This document shows positions 37,430 to 49,095 of a DNA stretch of 64,000 nucleotides, in pieces. The DNA is from Oxyruncus cristatus (taxonomy: Eukaryota; Chordata; Aves; Passeriformes; Cotingidae). Under the pieces are notes generated by a model, which saw nothing but the letters and a program-made list of their open reading frames with translations, did not search any database and was not told the DNA's origin. Location: positions 1 through 64,000 of the forward strand of contig VXAY01001310.1 of assembly GCA_013399855.1 (NCBI GenBank), in the 5' to 3' direction. How positions within the stretch are numbered: position 1 is the stretch's first letter; each line of letters starts with the position of its first letter. Both the position numbers and the translations under genes were made by a program.

Positions 37430-38015
37430 TGTGCTGGTTTTGGCTGGGATGGAGTTAAGTTTCTTCATGGTAGCTTATACTGGGCTAGGGTTTAGATTTG
37501 TTCTGAAATAGTTTTGATAACACACTGATGTTTTAGTACTGAGCAGTGCTTACATATTGTCAAGGTCTTTTCTGCTTCTCACACTGTCCTGCCAGTGAGT
37601 AGGCTGGTGGTAGGCAAAAATTTGGGAGGGGACATGTCTGGGACAGCTGACCCCAACTGACCAAAGGGATATTCTATACAATATAACGTCATACTCACCA
37701 ATAAACACTGGGAAGGTGGAGGTTGGTGGGGTTGCTGTTGCTATTGCTCAGGGACTGGTTGGTCATCAGTTGGTTAGTGGTGAAAAATTGGAGGTTTATG
37801 CATAATTGGTTTTTCTTTGGCTTTATCTCCTCTCTTTGTAGTTTTGCTTCTGTTTTTTGTCCTTACAATTATTTTTTTTCCTTTTAATTATTAAAATCTA
37901 ATTCAAACCATGAATTTTCTCACTTCTACTCCTTAATTGTCCCACACATACCTCCGTGCAGGAGTTTATGAGTGGCTGTACAGTGCTTACTTGTCAGCCA
38001 GATTAAACTAAAACA
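37430..38015 (+). mobile_element. Solo LTR (ERVL-like), plus strand
   Basis: Begins TGTGCTGGTTTTGGCTGG and ends in AAACTAAAACA, so TG...CA ends. It follows a common avian LTR throughout: TTAAGTTTCTTCATGGTAGC, the GACCCCAACTGACCAAAGGG segment near 37650, an ACGTCATACTCACC segment near 37686, a weak TATA equivalent (CCAATAAACAC), the CTCAGGGACTGGTTGGTCAT segment near 37748, and a degenerate GAGTGGCTGTACAGTGC end. No internal retroviral region flanks it. The flanking five bases (CTTAT and TTTTA) do not form a clean target duplication, suggesting age. Class assignment is from memory. Confidence 0.85.
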
Positions 38016-40799
38016 TTTTAATGACATATACAAACAATGATATTTTATATCTGAACTTCTCACTAATGTTTTTTTAGGCATACTTCAATTTCTGTAATAG
38101 TTGCGGTTTCTTTTTTTCCTCTTTTTCAAAGGAAAATATGTAGATTTCCCTATTTATTTACTCAATTTAACTTTTTAACCTTGATCCAGGCTTTTCCTGA
38201 GGTAATAGTGGTGACATTTCTCTCAGTGTTCCTGAATTAGGACTGATCTTTCAGATTAGTACAATTTTGTAACATTATCCATAACTCTACTTTACTCTCC
38301 GGAAACCATGAGAGAACATTACTGACATAGCATCCCTCAAATGGCAAAGAAAAGCTGTAGGTTGCCTGAAGGTCACTAAAGAGATATTTCTGTTAGTTCT
38401 AATATTTTGATGCTTACTAGGGTCACCCATGAAAGAGTAAATTAACCATTTTTTGCAACATATAGAGTATGAATTTCACTAGACAAGTCACTCCACATAC
38501 AAGAATTTCAATAGGAATACTAGAATTGTAGGTGACCAAAACAAGAAGGCAAGTGCACACAGAAAAATCATTTATGTTCTTTTAATATATAGGGAAACAT
38601 AATTTTCTTGGATAGAGTTTTGCAAGCCCTCATCGTTCAGTTAAGAGCTACAAGGCAGTCATGAAATTGAAAGAGAAATTTTCTCATTTTGCTTCAGACT
38701 ACAATAAATTGATGATTTATAGATTGATTGAAATGTCATTCACTTCAGCTGAGACTGAGGATTTATATGAAGTTGAGTAAGAGACCTTGAAGCAGACCAA
38801 CATTCCTTGAGATCATTTCTTTTCCTTTTAAGGGTGTTTATGTATTCTGTTCCACGATCTACCTTGCATTTTGACAAGCTTTTGATTGATACACCTGAAA
38901 TACATAAAGGAGCATAAAAAGCTGATGAGCCCTTACCTGTGTCTCCATATAGTTGCAATTATGTGGAAATTATGTGGAAGAAAAGGAAACAGAGTCCTAA
39001 TACTTTTCAATTAAAAATAACCCCGTATTAAAACTTTGAAAATGTGTAGGTTTCGGGTCCTTGTGCATGACTACTATTTTTAACATGTAAAAGGGATATA
39101 GCTGCCTAAAGTGGTTTTATGGAGATCTACTCAGTGGTGATGCCCTACCAGAAAAATGTGGAAGCATTACATATGTTGATATTGCAAAGCTGTATTTATT
39201 TCTTAAGATGGCAGACAATCTTCTGCTGTAGTGGGGCAGAAGTGATTGAGAGTTTCCAGGCAGTTGTGAATTTTACGGGAAAAAAGCCCATTTGCACAAC
39301 TTGATTCATGCATACTTAAAAATATCTAAGTGTTTCCAGGAAGATGATGTAGTTATTATATAGCAAATAATCAACTACTTAAAAGGAAAGAATGGAGATG
39401 CAAGGTATTTTCTTCCTTCCAGTTTTCAGATTCTATGTGGTTATAGTCACTTTGAATAAATAGATCATCCTTTTTCAAATTGTAGGCTACAGATTGTTCC
39501 ACATCTAATCAATTTGGTTGATTATGGCATCATTGATTAATTGTAATCCCCATGAAATTAATAACCAAGTTCAGATACTGGAGATGGCAGCCTTCTGTTA
39601 CCCTTTAATGAATATTCCAAATACTAGGAATTTTATTATGTTTATTTTTCATGCTCCAGTGAAATTTTTCCTATTTTGTTCCATCACTTTATAATTTAAC
39701 AAAACCAAAAATTTTAATGTAAGAAATGCATTCTACTTTCACTTCTTTGAACACATTATGAAATAAAAATGTATAGCCTAAGAATTGTCATGTATATTTG
39801 GTAAAATAGGACTATGATTAAATTTAAAAACATATTTAACTTCTAAGCAATTATAAGTTTCACATATTACATGTGATATGAAATGGATATTTTTGACAGT
39901 TTTTTAATGTAAAGATGTTTATCATCAAATTGAGATCAAATTAAGTAACACCGTTTTTACTCCAAGCTGTCCTTTTGTTCCTCATTTGTCAGTTCACAGC
40001 CAGGAGGTTCAGAAACAGGAGGTTGTTGGGGTCTCCAGTGCCATTTGAATAATAATGCCTCCCACTGATCCTGTAAATCATATTTGTTACTTATTAAGTG
40101 CTACAAAACTGTTGAGAAAGCTCCATCCAGAAACTGAAATTGTCTTTTTTGATCTCTTAGGAGGAGAGCCTGCTCCAAATACAGTCAAGTGCTCTGAATA
40201 GAGTGGCAGACTTAAAGGTCTTGCCTGTCAGTAAACTGTTAGCATTAAAACTAATTAACCTTCTGCCTGAAGTTCTGTAGAACCATTATCCTAATTCTTT
40301 AGCACAGGATTATTGCTTTGGTATAGAGGACATCAAAATCAAATTTTAATGTGATACAGTGTTCCATTTTATTTTATCAGGCTGAGCTAAGACATTCCTG
40401 AGAGCTTTTCTCAGCCTTCACGTTTATACGCTAGGTAGTACTGGAAGCAAAACATTTAAAAAGGCCATTGCATCATTGTTGTAAGGCTTTAATATCTGTG
40501 ATCATATGGAAATTCACTGACATGATAGGCAGAGATGATTCAAACAAGACTATTCTTTTTGACTCTTTAACTTACTGTTAACTGTGACATTCCAATGGCT
40601 TAGACATAATTAAAGGAAAAGAAAAGAAGCAAAATATGTGTCACAGGACGCCAACATCTTACTGAGCTTGAGTTGGATTTTGCTGTCTCTAAAAACCAAA
40701 ATGAAACTAACACAAAATCTATGAAAAATGTATGGATATCCAAAGCCTTTAGTAAAGAAGTCAATGACAGAAAGTACAAAAGAAAGGCTTTTGGGAAAG
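38016..40799. other. AT-rich unique sequence, no gene seen
   Basis: No transposon or gene recognised. Small frames (38740-38958 minus, 39119-39304 plus) have no domain. Confidence 0.5.
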
Positions 40800-40918
40800 C
40801 AAAAAAACCCCAAACCAAACCAACCAACCAAACAATAAAACCCCAACAACAACAAAAGCCCAACCCAATCAAAACCAAAAACACACAGCCAATGAAAGCC
40901 AAATCAATCAAAACCCCT
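40800..40918. repeat. A/C-rich low-complexity tract
   Basis: CCAAACCAAACCAACCAACC and CAACAACAACAAAAGCCC words. Plus and minus frames of 104 and 125 codons over it (P/K/Q/T-rich, and F/G/L/V-rich) come from the repeat. Confidence 0.9.
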
Positions 40919-41903
40919 AGCATTATAATTTTCTCAAATACTGAAATACAGTTATATAATGATTTGTCATCATTCACTTCACAATGAAATCAGAGTTTAA
41001 ACGGGGTGCTGGAAACTTCTGACGTTGTCCTGCACTTTAACTTTTCCACTGAGTCAAAATTATCACATGCCCACCTCTGTAACTTTAGAGAGATAAGGTC
41101 TATGGTACAGGCACTGTCCATGCCCTGCACTGTTGCACGTCTCCAGTTTGTGTGCCTTGTGAGTCCGGGATGGGTATCCTCATTGCTAAGTGCCAAAGGC
41201 ACTGGAGAATTTCACTGAGGGTTGTACAGCTCTGGTGCAGGTGAACCACAGTTTTTCCATTTCTGCTTCACATTTTCCTTACTAGTCCTGTAAATACAGT
41301 AATATTGATGTTGGTTGAAGGCCATTGGCTTTATTCTGAGTTTTCACGGTGTCAGAACTAAGGCTTGGAAGGGTTCTTCTGAACTTGACCTGCTATGGAT
41401 ATTTTTTTCACTTAGTTTATGTGTAACAGTATTTTTTTCTAACGACCAGGTGTCTATGTCTGATTATTTTTGTTTACATTTGTATAGTGTCACCATAATT
41501 TTCACAGGAGAAAGGAATATTTGTGTAGAATGAAATATTTGTAACTCTAACATACTGATATAGTAGTATATAAGCATATAGAAAAGTAGGGACGTAAGAT
41601 GCAGTATTGCATTTGCAGGGCACAAGAGAGAGGACAGAGACTGGCACTGAAAGTCCTAAAGCTATAAAAACACCTCACTAATAGTCAGTGAGCTGCAGAC
41701 TTCGGAACAGAACAAAATTAAGTTTGGGGTTAACAAGGAAAGCAAAATGCAGATATCTTCCATGTAAACCAGACAATATAATACAGTCAGACATAATGTG
41801 AAGTTTCACACCAGTGAAGAAGAAACAAACAGTAAAATGCACTAAAAATTTAATTATATAATTACATAATGTTGCCAAGTACATCTTACAGTGAGGAGGT
41901 ATA
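40919..41903. other. Unique sequence with a GC-richer patch, no gene seen
   Basis: A GC-richer patch at about 41000-41230 bears complementary 70-codon frames on both strands without a domain. The rest is AT-rich. Confidence 0.5.
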
Positions 41904-41937
41904 TCTAAATATATATATATATATATATATATTTAGA
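41904..41937. repeat. 34-bp perfect palindrome built on (AT)n
   Basis: TCTAAAT, ten AT units, then ATTTAGA: the microsatellite and its seven-base borders on both sides form one uninterrupted palindrome that can extrude as a cruciform. Confidence 0.9.
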
Positions 41938-42310
41938 GTCACTTGTTCTTATCTTGTTCTTTGTTATTCATCTTGCAAGTTCTATTGCTCCTCTCACACT
42001 TTTCCATGCTATGGAAGTACAGTTACAAAAGTCTTTGCTCTTTGGTGGTTACATTGCTCACATACTTACCTAAAATGCTCATATGTTGCATGTAGCTATG
42101 TCATTACAGCATTACAAAATGTTTTTAAACTGTTATCAGCTACACTGGTTCAGTATATTTACTTATATTTCAAGGCATGCCAGTTGTGTAAGAATTACAG
42201 GCTTCTGCTTTGGCTACAGCTGAAAAATACTTATTCATAAAACCAAACCATCAAACAGAAAAGTCCTGTATTTCTCACAATCTGTGTCTCAGTTTTCTTG
42301 AAGAGAGTGT
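41938..42310. other. Unique sequence, no gene seen
   Basis: The Cys/Tyr/Ser-rich 123-codon frame at 41869-42240 starts within the (AT)n palindrome and has no recognised domain. No other feature seen. Confidence 0.45.
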
Positions 42311-42430
42311 TGGGGGTTCTTTTGTTTGTCTTTTTTTTTAGTTGTTTTTTTAGTTGTCTTTTTTTTAGTTGTTGCGGTGATTTTTTTGTTTTTTTCTTTG
42401 TGTTTTCTTTTCCTTTCTCTCCTTTATTTT
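42311..42430. repeat. T-rich/TG-rich tract with TTTTTTAGTTG units
   Basis: T runs separated by AGTTG at 42340, 42352 and 42367, then TTTTG words. This is the complement class of the A/C-rich tracts. Confidence 0.8.
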
Positions 42431-43787
42431 CTTCCTGTTACAAAGTTCATCTGATCAAGCAAATTCTAGCGGAGTTGTTTTACAGAAAAAAAAAAAAAAA
42501 GATGTCTCTGGGACTATATATTTTGCCCTGTTGTGATATGTAGAATGCATATTGGTAGATTTGGAAATGTCTCTCAATTGCCTCAAGCAGTCTTCAATGA
42601 CAAAGTTATTGAATTTTGCAGCACTATGATGGAGATGTGACTGATGAGAAGCAGATGTAAAAAACTTAATGTAAGTTGGTTTGATAAATGGGAACTCATT
42701 TCTTTCTCACCTGCTGAAATGTACAGAATTCAATTTTTTCTTTTAGTTTTAAGATATATAGGAGAAATACTACTCAATCCCTTTTTAAATAAGAATATTT
42801 CATATACTTCTTTAGTGATGAAACGCAATGTTAAAATTTCTGGTTCATTTTGAATTTGTTTACAGAAAACTTTTTTTTTTTTTCATATATATATGCATAT
42901 ACTGATTTTTTGGAGGGAATTCAAATTTTTTGCTTAATGTGTTTTTCTAAGCTTTCTATCTGGAACCATAAATCTGCAAATTGTCAAAGACGGATAAAAA
43001 TTATTGGACCCATCCACTGCCTAAATTTGGCTTACCTATGAAAAGAACAGCTTGTATCTGAACAAGACCTTGTAGCAAATAATGTGAGATTTTTTTGGTT
43101 CAGATCCCTGTTCCTACCCTTTACATCCATACCCTCTCTCTTCAGCAAGGAAAATACTCTGAATCAAACCTGTACCTGCTATATACCTATCAACAAGGTT
43201 GTGATGACTGATCCAGATGGATGGAAAATTCAGATGGACAAATGACTCAAAAAGTCTCATAGTCTGATTGTTCCTTAACAGAAATGTTCATTGATTCATT
43301 AGTGTTTCAATAGGAATTTATCCGAGAGGGAAGTCGTTCTATATATGACTAAAGACAAGCTACTATAGATATGAAAAATTAACTTCCTCAAACGACAAAC
43401 AATCTGAAAGTCTTCTTCTTGTTAAATTCTGTAGCTGGGGAGACAGAGAGTAGATTATTTACATGCTTACTTGTTTTTTTGTTTTCTTCCACTGAGAGTT
43501 GCTAGTTAGTTCATACAAGGATTTTTTTAGTATGTGGTTTTATTGTTGTTTTCCTGTATTATGATAGAACATATATGCTCCTTAGTCTGCAATTATATAA
43601 TGGTAAATTATTTGAAACCTGACTGAAAACAGAAAAAGAAAATAAAAGAATTATAATATTAAAATGTGTCATAACAGTAGTCTAAAAAGACTGGTAGAGG
43701 ACCTCTAATGGAAAAGGAAAATATGGAAGCCCAGAGGTGGAAACCCAAAGACCTATTGCCAGTGGATTGAGAGGACAAAGATTAATT
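42431..43787. other. AT-rich unique sequence, no gene seen
   Basis: Contains an A15 run near 42486 and a T12 run near 42871. No gene or transposon recognised. Confidence 0.5.
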
Positions 43788-43807
43788 AAAAAAAAAAAAA
43801 AAAAAAA
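43788..43807 (+). repeat. A20 homopolymer
   Basis: Twenty A followed by GAAGAC. The upstream 100 bases contain no recognisable retroposed gene or AATAAA, so a processed-pseudogene tail cannot be supported. Confidence 0.8.
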
Positions 43808-44600
43808 GAAGACTTGGAGAGAGGAGAAGGGGGGAAATTATATGTGGTGCCCTCCGAAAAAATATCAGACTGCAGAAGTTGTGGACCATTTTTTTGAAAG
43901 ATAGAAATGAGAACAGCAGAAACTCCTGGTCATTGACTTTAACTTAATTTCTGATAATCTAGTTTCTTTGTTTGCCCTAGAACCTTTTCTGGTGTTTTCT
44001 TTCATCTCTAGAAAATGAAACATTGAAAATCACAGAGTCAGATGTGGTACATATCAGAACGTACTCATTTTAGACTGTAACAATGCTGAACTCCTGTTTT
44101 CCAAGTATTGTCTACAATTACAAGGTCTGTTATATGATTTCTGGTTGTTTCCATTAAAGGCTATAATTGTGTATGTAGTTAGTTATTTTTTAGATGTGGA
44201 TTATTTTGGATTATTTCATCATCTGTTCATTCAGAATGTGCTGTTTCTGTCTCCTTGCAAGAGTGTGTACTGGGATATACATATTGGTGCTGAGGCACTG
44301 GCCTGATGTTTAGCTAACAAAAGAGACCACAAATTAGGGTTGGATGTGACATGAGAAATGAAAAGGGATGAACCAAGAAGGAAGGCAAGCCAGCGTAGGT
44401 AAGGGAAGAACAACCACGAGAAAACAGAGAGAAGGGAATAATAAAATGAGGTGGTCACCTCTGAACAAACTGCTTGTCAGACTGAGCCTTGGACCTGATC
44501 ACCACATTCTGTCCTATCTTCTGATGAAACTGTATTTGTAAATATTTTCTTTCTGCCCCTGCTCTCTGTTTTCTGTGTGTAATTTGCTCGTGCATTTGAG
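43808..44600. other. Unique sequence, no gene seen
   Basis: No feature recognised up to the SINE tail. The minus frame at 44231-44458 is Leu/Ser-rich without a domain. Confidence 0.5.
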
Positions 44601-44737
44601 TTAATTTCAGAATATGAGTTGGACGGGACCCACAAGCGTCATTGAGTCCAACTCTTAAATGAATGGTGTGTACATAGATCAAACCCATGACCTTGGTGTT
44701 ATTAGCACCAGGTTCTAAGCAACTGAGCTAATCTCAG
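44601..44737 (-). mobile_element. tRNA-Ile-derived SINE with CR1 tail (TguSINE1-like)
   Basis: On the minus strand the 5' part follows tRNA-Ile(AAT): TTAGCTCAGTTGCTTAGA as D-arm and A box (plus about 44713-44730), TGGTGCTAATAACACCAAGG as the anticodon arm with the AAT anticodon in context (near 44697), and GTCATGGGTTTGATCTATG as the T-arm and B box (near 44680). It then switches to a CR1 3' end: GTTGGACTCAATGACGCTTG, GGGTCCCGTCCAACTCA and ATATTCTGAAATT. This head-tail design is that of the zebra finch SINE TguSINE1. The A and B boxes are degraded and the acceptor stem does not pair, so it is not a working tRNA. Confidence 0.88.
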
Positions 44738-46178
44738 GGTCATTTCTAGCTGTTAATCAAAGGAGATATGCATCTGCAAATACACAGTATCTGAGACACT
44801 AACTAAAGAAAGGGTCCAGAGTCTGGCCTTGGTTATCAGATGAGCTTAGAGATATTGCTAATGCTCAAGAAGGGTTGGAAAGAGAAATCTCTGGGGCCCA
44901 GAAGTCCACTGGATTCAGCTTCTACTTTATGCATTTATTCAGTGAATGTACTAAGGAGTTCGGACCAAGGAATTGAGTGATTTGACAGTGTAGGTGAATC
45001 TGTTGTGGCCATAAAGTTGCTAATCAAAACCAGACTCTCAGCTTGCCATCTAGGAGCTCAGAAAGAGCACCTACACAGCTCCTCAATTACAGCTGACGTT
45101 GCAGAACATAATGGCACCATATTTTATAAAAATAATCTGTTTCCCTGGAAAAGGAATTGCTGAAATGCAGTATAAGTTTGCTAAGGAGAAGCTATCCAAA
45201 TGATCCAAAACTGCTCATTCTCTTTGAAATAAAAATACGACGGATCTTGTAGCAATCCTTCTCAATAATTCACAGCGGTTCTACCCCATTTGAAAACTCC
45301 AACAATAAATTAATCATGCTTAAGATGCAAAGGACTGGTTTTGACTGATGTATGTCTTCTGTAGTCCACTGCCAGAAACCACGTGGAAATTGGTCTCTAC
45401 AAAGAGTGTTCCCAAACCAGTTGCGTTGGGGCTGTGTTTTTTTGCTGATATTTGCTGGGTTAAAGCCCATAGTATGAATCCTAATGGGTTCAGATACATC
45501 AGAAGCAGACTGCTTGTACAGTAGACTACAGAACCATCGGGTTCTTTACAATTGTCCAGGGGCAGAGTCTTATTTTTGTTATGTTGAATTTTGAGGGAAG
45601 AACTATGGTAGTATTAGTATAAGAGAGGAAAAAAAAAGTGATTTTATGAAAATCTTAAGTTGTTAAACTTTCACACACTGCAAAATTTTATTTCTACCCT
45701 GTCCCATCTCCTCTGTTTTATATTTATCTGATCCAAGATTCAATGAATATTGCAAATGGATTTTCTTAACTTAAATAAACCTTTGGTCTGGCTTTGAGAA
45801 TCAGGTGATGTCTATAGTGAAACATTTTTTAAAAAAAATTAATAATACAGAAACATGGTCTCAATTTTTATTATAGAATTTCTGTTATAGTTTCTATTAT
45901 AGTTTTCATCTAACGTGCCATAAAGCTTTAATGCATTTCTTTACCCCAAATTGATATTTAAAAGAAATTTCTCTCTTAAAATTATAATGGAAAGTTCTGT
46001 TTGGTTTGTTCAAAATAGATTTATAATTGTTTTTAGCACCCTATATAACAAGTAAAAAAGAAAATAAATCAGCTTGAAGTTTCTGAAAATAAAAAATATT
46101 GGCTTCTTATCAATCACAAAGTTCTGTATTTTATTTTAAGTCAAAAAGTCCTATGAGATGTATTGTCGTAATGTTTTC
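44738..46178. other. Unique sequence, no gene seen
   Basis: No feature recognised. The minus frame at 45270-45470 has no domain. Composition becomes strongly AT-rich after 45600. Confidence 0.5.
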
Positions 46179-46223
46179 TGATCATCAGAAGGGTGATCAA
46201 TGATTAATTGCATTGTAAATAAG
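46179..46223. promoter_or_regulatory. Homeodomain/POU-like word cluster (candidate only)
   Basis: Two TGATCA palindromes at 46179 and 46194, 15 bases apart, are followed directly by TGATTAATTGCATTG, which contains TAAT-type and octamer-like words. This precedes the paired hairpins at 46271-46345. Such words are frequent in AT-rich DNA, so only conservation data could support an enhancer. Confidence 0.2.
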
Positions 46224-46270
46224 ATCCGTGGTTTCTGGCTTAACAGGATTTGGTATTAAACAAAAAAATC

Positions 46271-46345
46271 TTTAAATGTCCTTACCACGACATTTAAATT
46301 TAAATTATGTTTCGTCTCGCACTTCTTAGTGCAAGAGGATGAAAC
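46271..46345. repeat. Two adjacent hairpins
   Basis: Hairpin 1: TTTAAATGTC at 46271-46280 and GACATTTAAA at 46289-46298, a perfect 10-bp stem with an eight-base loop. Hairpin 2: GTTTCGTC..GCACT at 46309-46323 and AGTGC....GATGAAAC at 46328-46345, two stem segments around a TCTT loop with a small internal bulge and one G-U pair. Confidence 0.7.
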
Positions 46346-47392
46346 GCTGTAAATTGTAAGTGTAAAAATCAAAATAGATGTTCTAATACATATTTAATGT
46401 TTAAAAATGTAACATTTTTGAAGTAACAACTTATTCTGTTTTTATTTTTAAAAAATCAGTTTTAAGCAAAAAAAGGGCAAAATATACCCTATAAGACTGT
46501 TATATTGTAGTGTTCTGCCCTCTAGGTCTTCTCCTAAATTATATCACCTCACAGCTTCATGCAAAACAAATATGTAGTTTAGGTTTTGACAAAGATGGAA
46601 TCAAAAGGATTAAAGTCTCCTTCTTTAAAAAAGCCCTAAGCATAACTCAAAGTACAAAATATTTCTGACTACGGGACAGAAGACAATAGATTTACAGTGG
46701 TGATTGACGTTGAATTTAGTTTACTTTTGTGACTTATTACATGCTACTACTCACTTGACAAAACACTTTGACATACCTTGTTTCTCTTCTTTTCCTTGCT
46801 CCATTAAAATGAAGTGCTCCAAAGACCTCTACATAGACAGGGCATTTACTATAACCTTTTCATTTGCCTAAACTCTGACTGTAACCTCCTAGTTCTGATT
46901 AGCTCATTCCCACAAATTTCTTATTTGTTAAACTCTTTTTAAATGACAAATCCATAAGCTCTTTGCATGAAAATAATATTTTTACATGGTGAATATGACA
47001 GAAGTATAAATTTACCAGGTTTAGGCATGTAACTTCATAGTGTCATTAATATACAGTCTGGCAACGCTGTTGAATTTCACCATGAAACTAGGATTTTGAT
47101 ATCATTAATAAAAAGCATCAGACATTATATGATATAAAAAATGCTGGGACTCAGGGCTTTCAGAGCTTGTATCAGTCTCAGTTTTAACAACTACAGTTGT
47201 TATAATGGTTAAGTGACTACTCCCTGACCTATTGCATCTTCAGCTTGCTGAACAGACATAGTAACAGTCTGACGAAACGAGGTGGCTCCTCGTGTAAAAA
47301 GCAATTGGCCTTTGGTCAAATATGGCTGGAGAAGGCAGTTGTGCAAATTCCAGACACCAGCTGATAAACAAGGAGAAGTCTGTGATAACATA
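46346..47392. other. Unique sequence, no gene seen
   Basis: AT-rich until about 47200. The 190 bases before the CR1 (47200-47392) are GC-richer and may belong to an older insert that I cannot classify. Confidence 0.45.
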
Positions 47393-47602
47393 CTAAGAAG
47401 AAGTTCTTTACAGAGAGGGTAATCAACCATTGGAATGGGCTGCCCAGGGAAGTGGTGGATTCTCCATCCGTGGAGGTTTTTAAGATGAGACGGGATGTGG
47501 CACTTAGCGCCATAGTCTGGTAACTGCGGTGGTCTTGGATCAAGGGTTGGACTTGATGGTCTCAGAGGTGCTTTCCAACTCGACTGATTCTATGATTCTA
47601 TA
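47393..47602 (+). mobile_element. CR1 LINE 3' end, plus strand (short, well preserved)
   Basis: A 210-base, severely 5'-truncated CR1. It holds AAGTTCTTTACAGAGAGGGT, the GAATGGGCTGCCCAGGGAAG block near 47435, GGAGGTTTTTAAGATGAGAC near 47473, GGTTGGACTTGATGGTCTCA near 47545, and an ATTCTATGATTCTATA end. Low divergence from the consensus suggests a fairly young insertion. The minus frame at 47316-47543 is antisense to it. Confidence 0.95.
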
Positions 47603-48666
47603 AGAAGGAAAATGTCTTGTCATAACTCCCCACCCCTTTTTTTCTTTACAGAGGCTGAGAAGTATCAGCCTCAGACACAAGGTTCACTGAAAGAATTTCC
47701 ATAATACCTAAGAAAAAGTGCACACTGCTTAACAGTTCTTTCTGTAATACTTTACTTCCAGTAGAATTAGACAATTTGAAATATTAGACTCTTGAAACTG
47801 CAACTGGACTAACAATAAATACTTTGCTTTGCAAAAACAGTGTTTAATTTGTCTTGTAACAAGATTTTGAGTGTGACAGTACTTAAAGGTGAGATGAGTA
47901 GGGACTTCATTCAGTTTCCCACCTTAAACATTAGTGTCATTGGAGATGCCTAAGGAGTTAAGATGTCCATATATGACCGAGAATTGTGAGAGTAGAAGTA
48001 AGACACTGGGAGGGATATTGCACTAAAGTTGAAAGAGGGATGGACAATATTTCTAGACAAATGAATCAAAACTTTTTGTGAAAGATGTGGATCCACTTGG
48101 CTATCCCTACAGTTTTTGACACACAGAAAAAAAGTAAATTCCCCCTGGTTCACTTCCTATCTCTGTCAGGATCTCTTGATCTGTGTGTGAGGAAGTTCTG
48201 GGGTCCCAGGAACTTTCTCTTTCTGACATATTTTAGGAACAATTTAGAAACACATTTCTCCGAAGGAATATAGGATATGCATCCTGAACAAAATAAAACA
48301 TCCTTGAGTAAACCATTTGAAATTTACGTTGAATTTACATTATTTTGCCTATCTTCAAGTAGCAGTGCTCTGTGTGCTGGCAGGTTCTCACTAAATGTCT
48401 TGACAGTTGCATATTGCCTCCTGAATATGTCCAAGGTAGGAAGGCTGCACAGTGGCCCCTATAAACTAGATTCTGCATTCCGAAATACTGAGTAGTCCAG
48501 CTCCATTTATTACAATTAACCACTCAAAACAGTGATACCCACAATTCAGATCAGCACCTGTAAGTCTCCTTATTTAAAATTCAAAAAGGTAGTGTTAATA
48601 CTTTCTGAAAACTTGGAGAATCCTGAAGTTGTTCACCATATCCAAAGGAGTTAAATGTAGGAATAT
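47603..48666. other. Unique sequence, no gene seen
   Basis: No feature recognised. Frames at 48085-48273 and 48277-48495 lack domains. Confidence 0.5.
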
Positions 48667-49095
48667 AGAGTCATAGCATCATAGAATCATAAGATAATAG
48701 GATTGTTTAAGTTGGAATAATTTTTTAAGACATTTGAGTTGAACTGTTAAACACTGCAAAATCCTTCACTAAACCTTGCTCCTAAGTACCTGTACACATT
48801 TTTTAAATAGTTCCATATATTGTGACTCAACCACTTCTTTGATCAGCTGGTTTCAGTGTTTGGCAAACACTTCTGTGAAGCAATTTTTCCTATTATCCAA
48901 TCTAAACCTCCCCTAGTGCATCTTGAAGCCATTTCCTCTTGTCTTATCACTTATTACTTGGAAGAACAGGAGATACCCACAGCATCCTTTGAGGTAGCTG
49001 AAGAGAGCAATAAGGTCTCCTCTCAGCCTCCTTTTCTCCAGTCTGAACAACCCCACCTCACTCAGTCTTGCCTTGCAAGAATTCTTGTATAAAAT
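48667..49095 (-). mobile_element. CR1 LINE 3' end, minus strand (old copy)
   Basis: Read on the minus strand it runs from the GAGTGAGGTGGGGTTGTTCA block near 49055 through GAGAAAAGGAGGCTGAGAGG near 49025, ATTGCTCTCTTCAGCTACCT near 49000 and the AAGATGCACTAGGGG block near 48920, to a degraded TTCCAACTTAAACAATCC box and ATGATTCTATGATGCTATGA end. Many substitutions make it older than the copy at 47.4 kb, which lies just 1.1 kb away in the opposite orientation. Confidence 0.9.

Noticed and set aside
41869..42240. 123-codon Cys/Tyr-rich plus-strand frame
   Set aside because: Starts in the AT microsatellite, has no signal peptide plus regular Cys spacing, and has no known domain.
43680..43807. Processed pseudogene ending in A20
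   Set aside because: No gene-like sequence, AATAAA or target duplication upstream of the A run.
44601..44737. A functional tRNA-Ile gene on the minus strand
   Set aside because: The acceptor stem does not pair, the A and B boxes are degraded and it continues into a CR1 tail, so it is a SINE.
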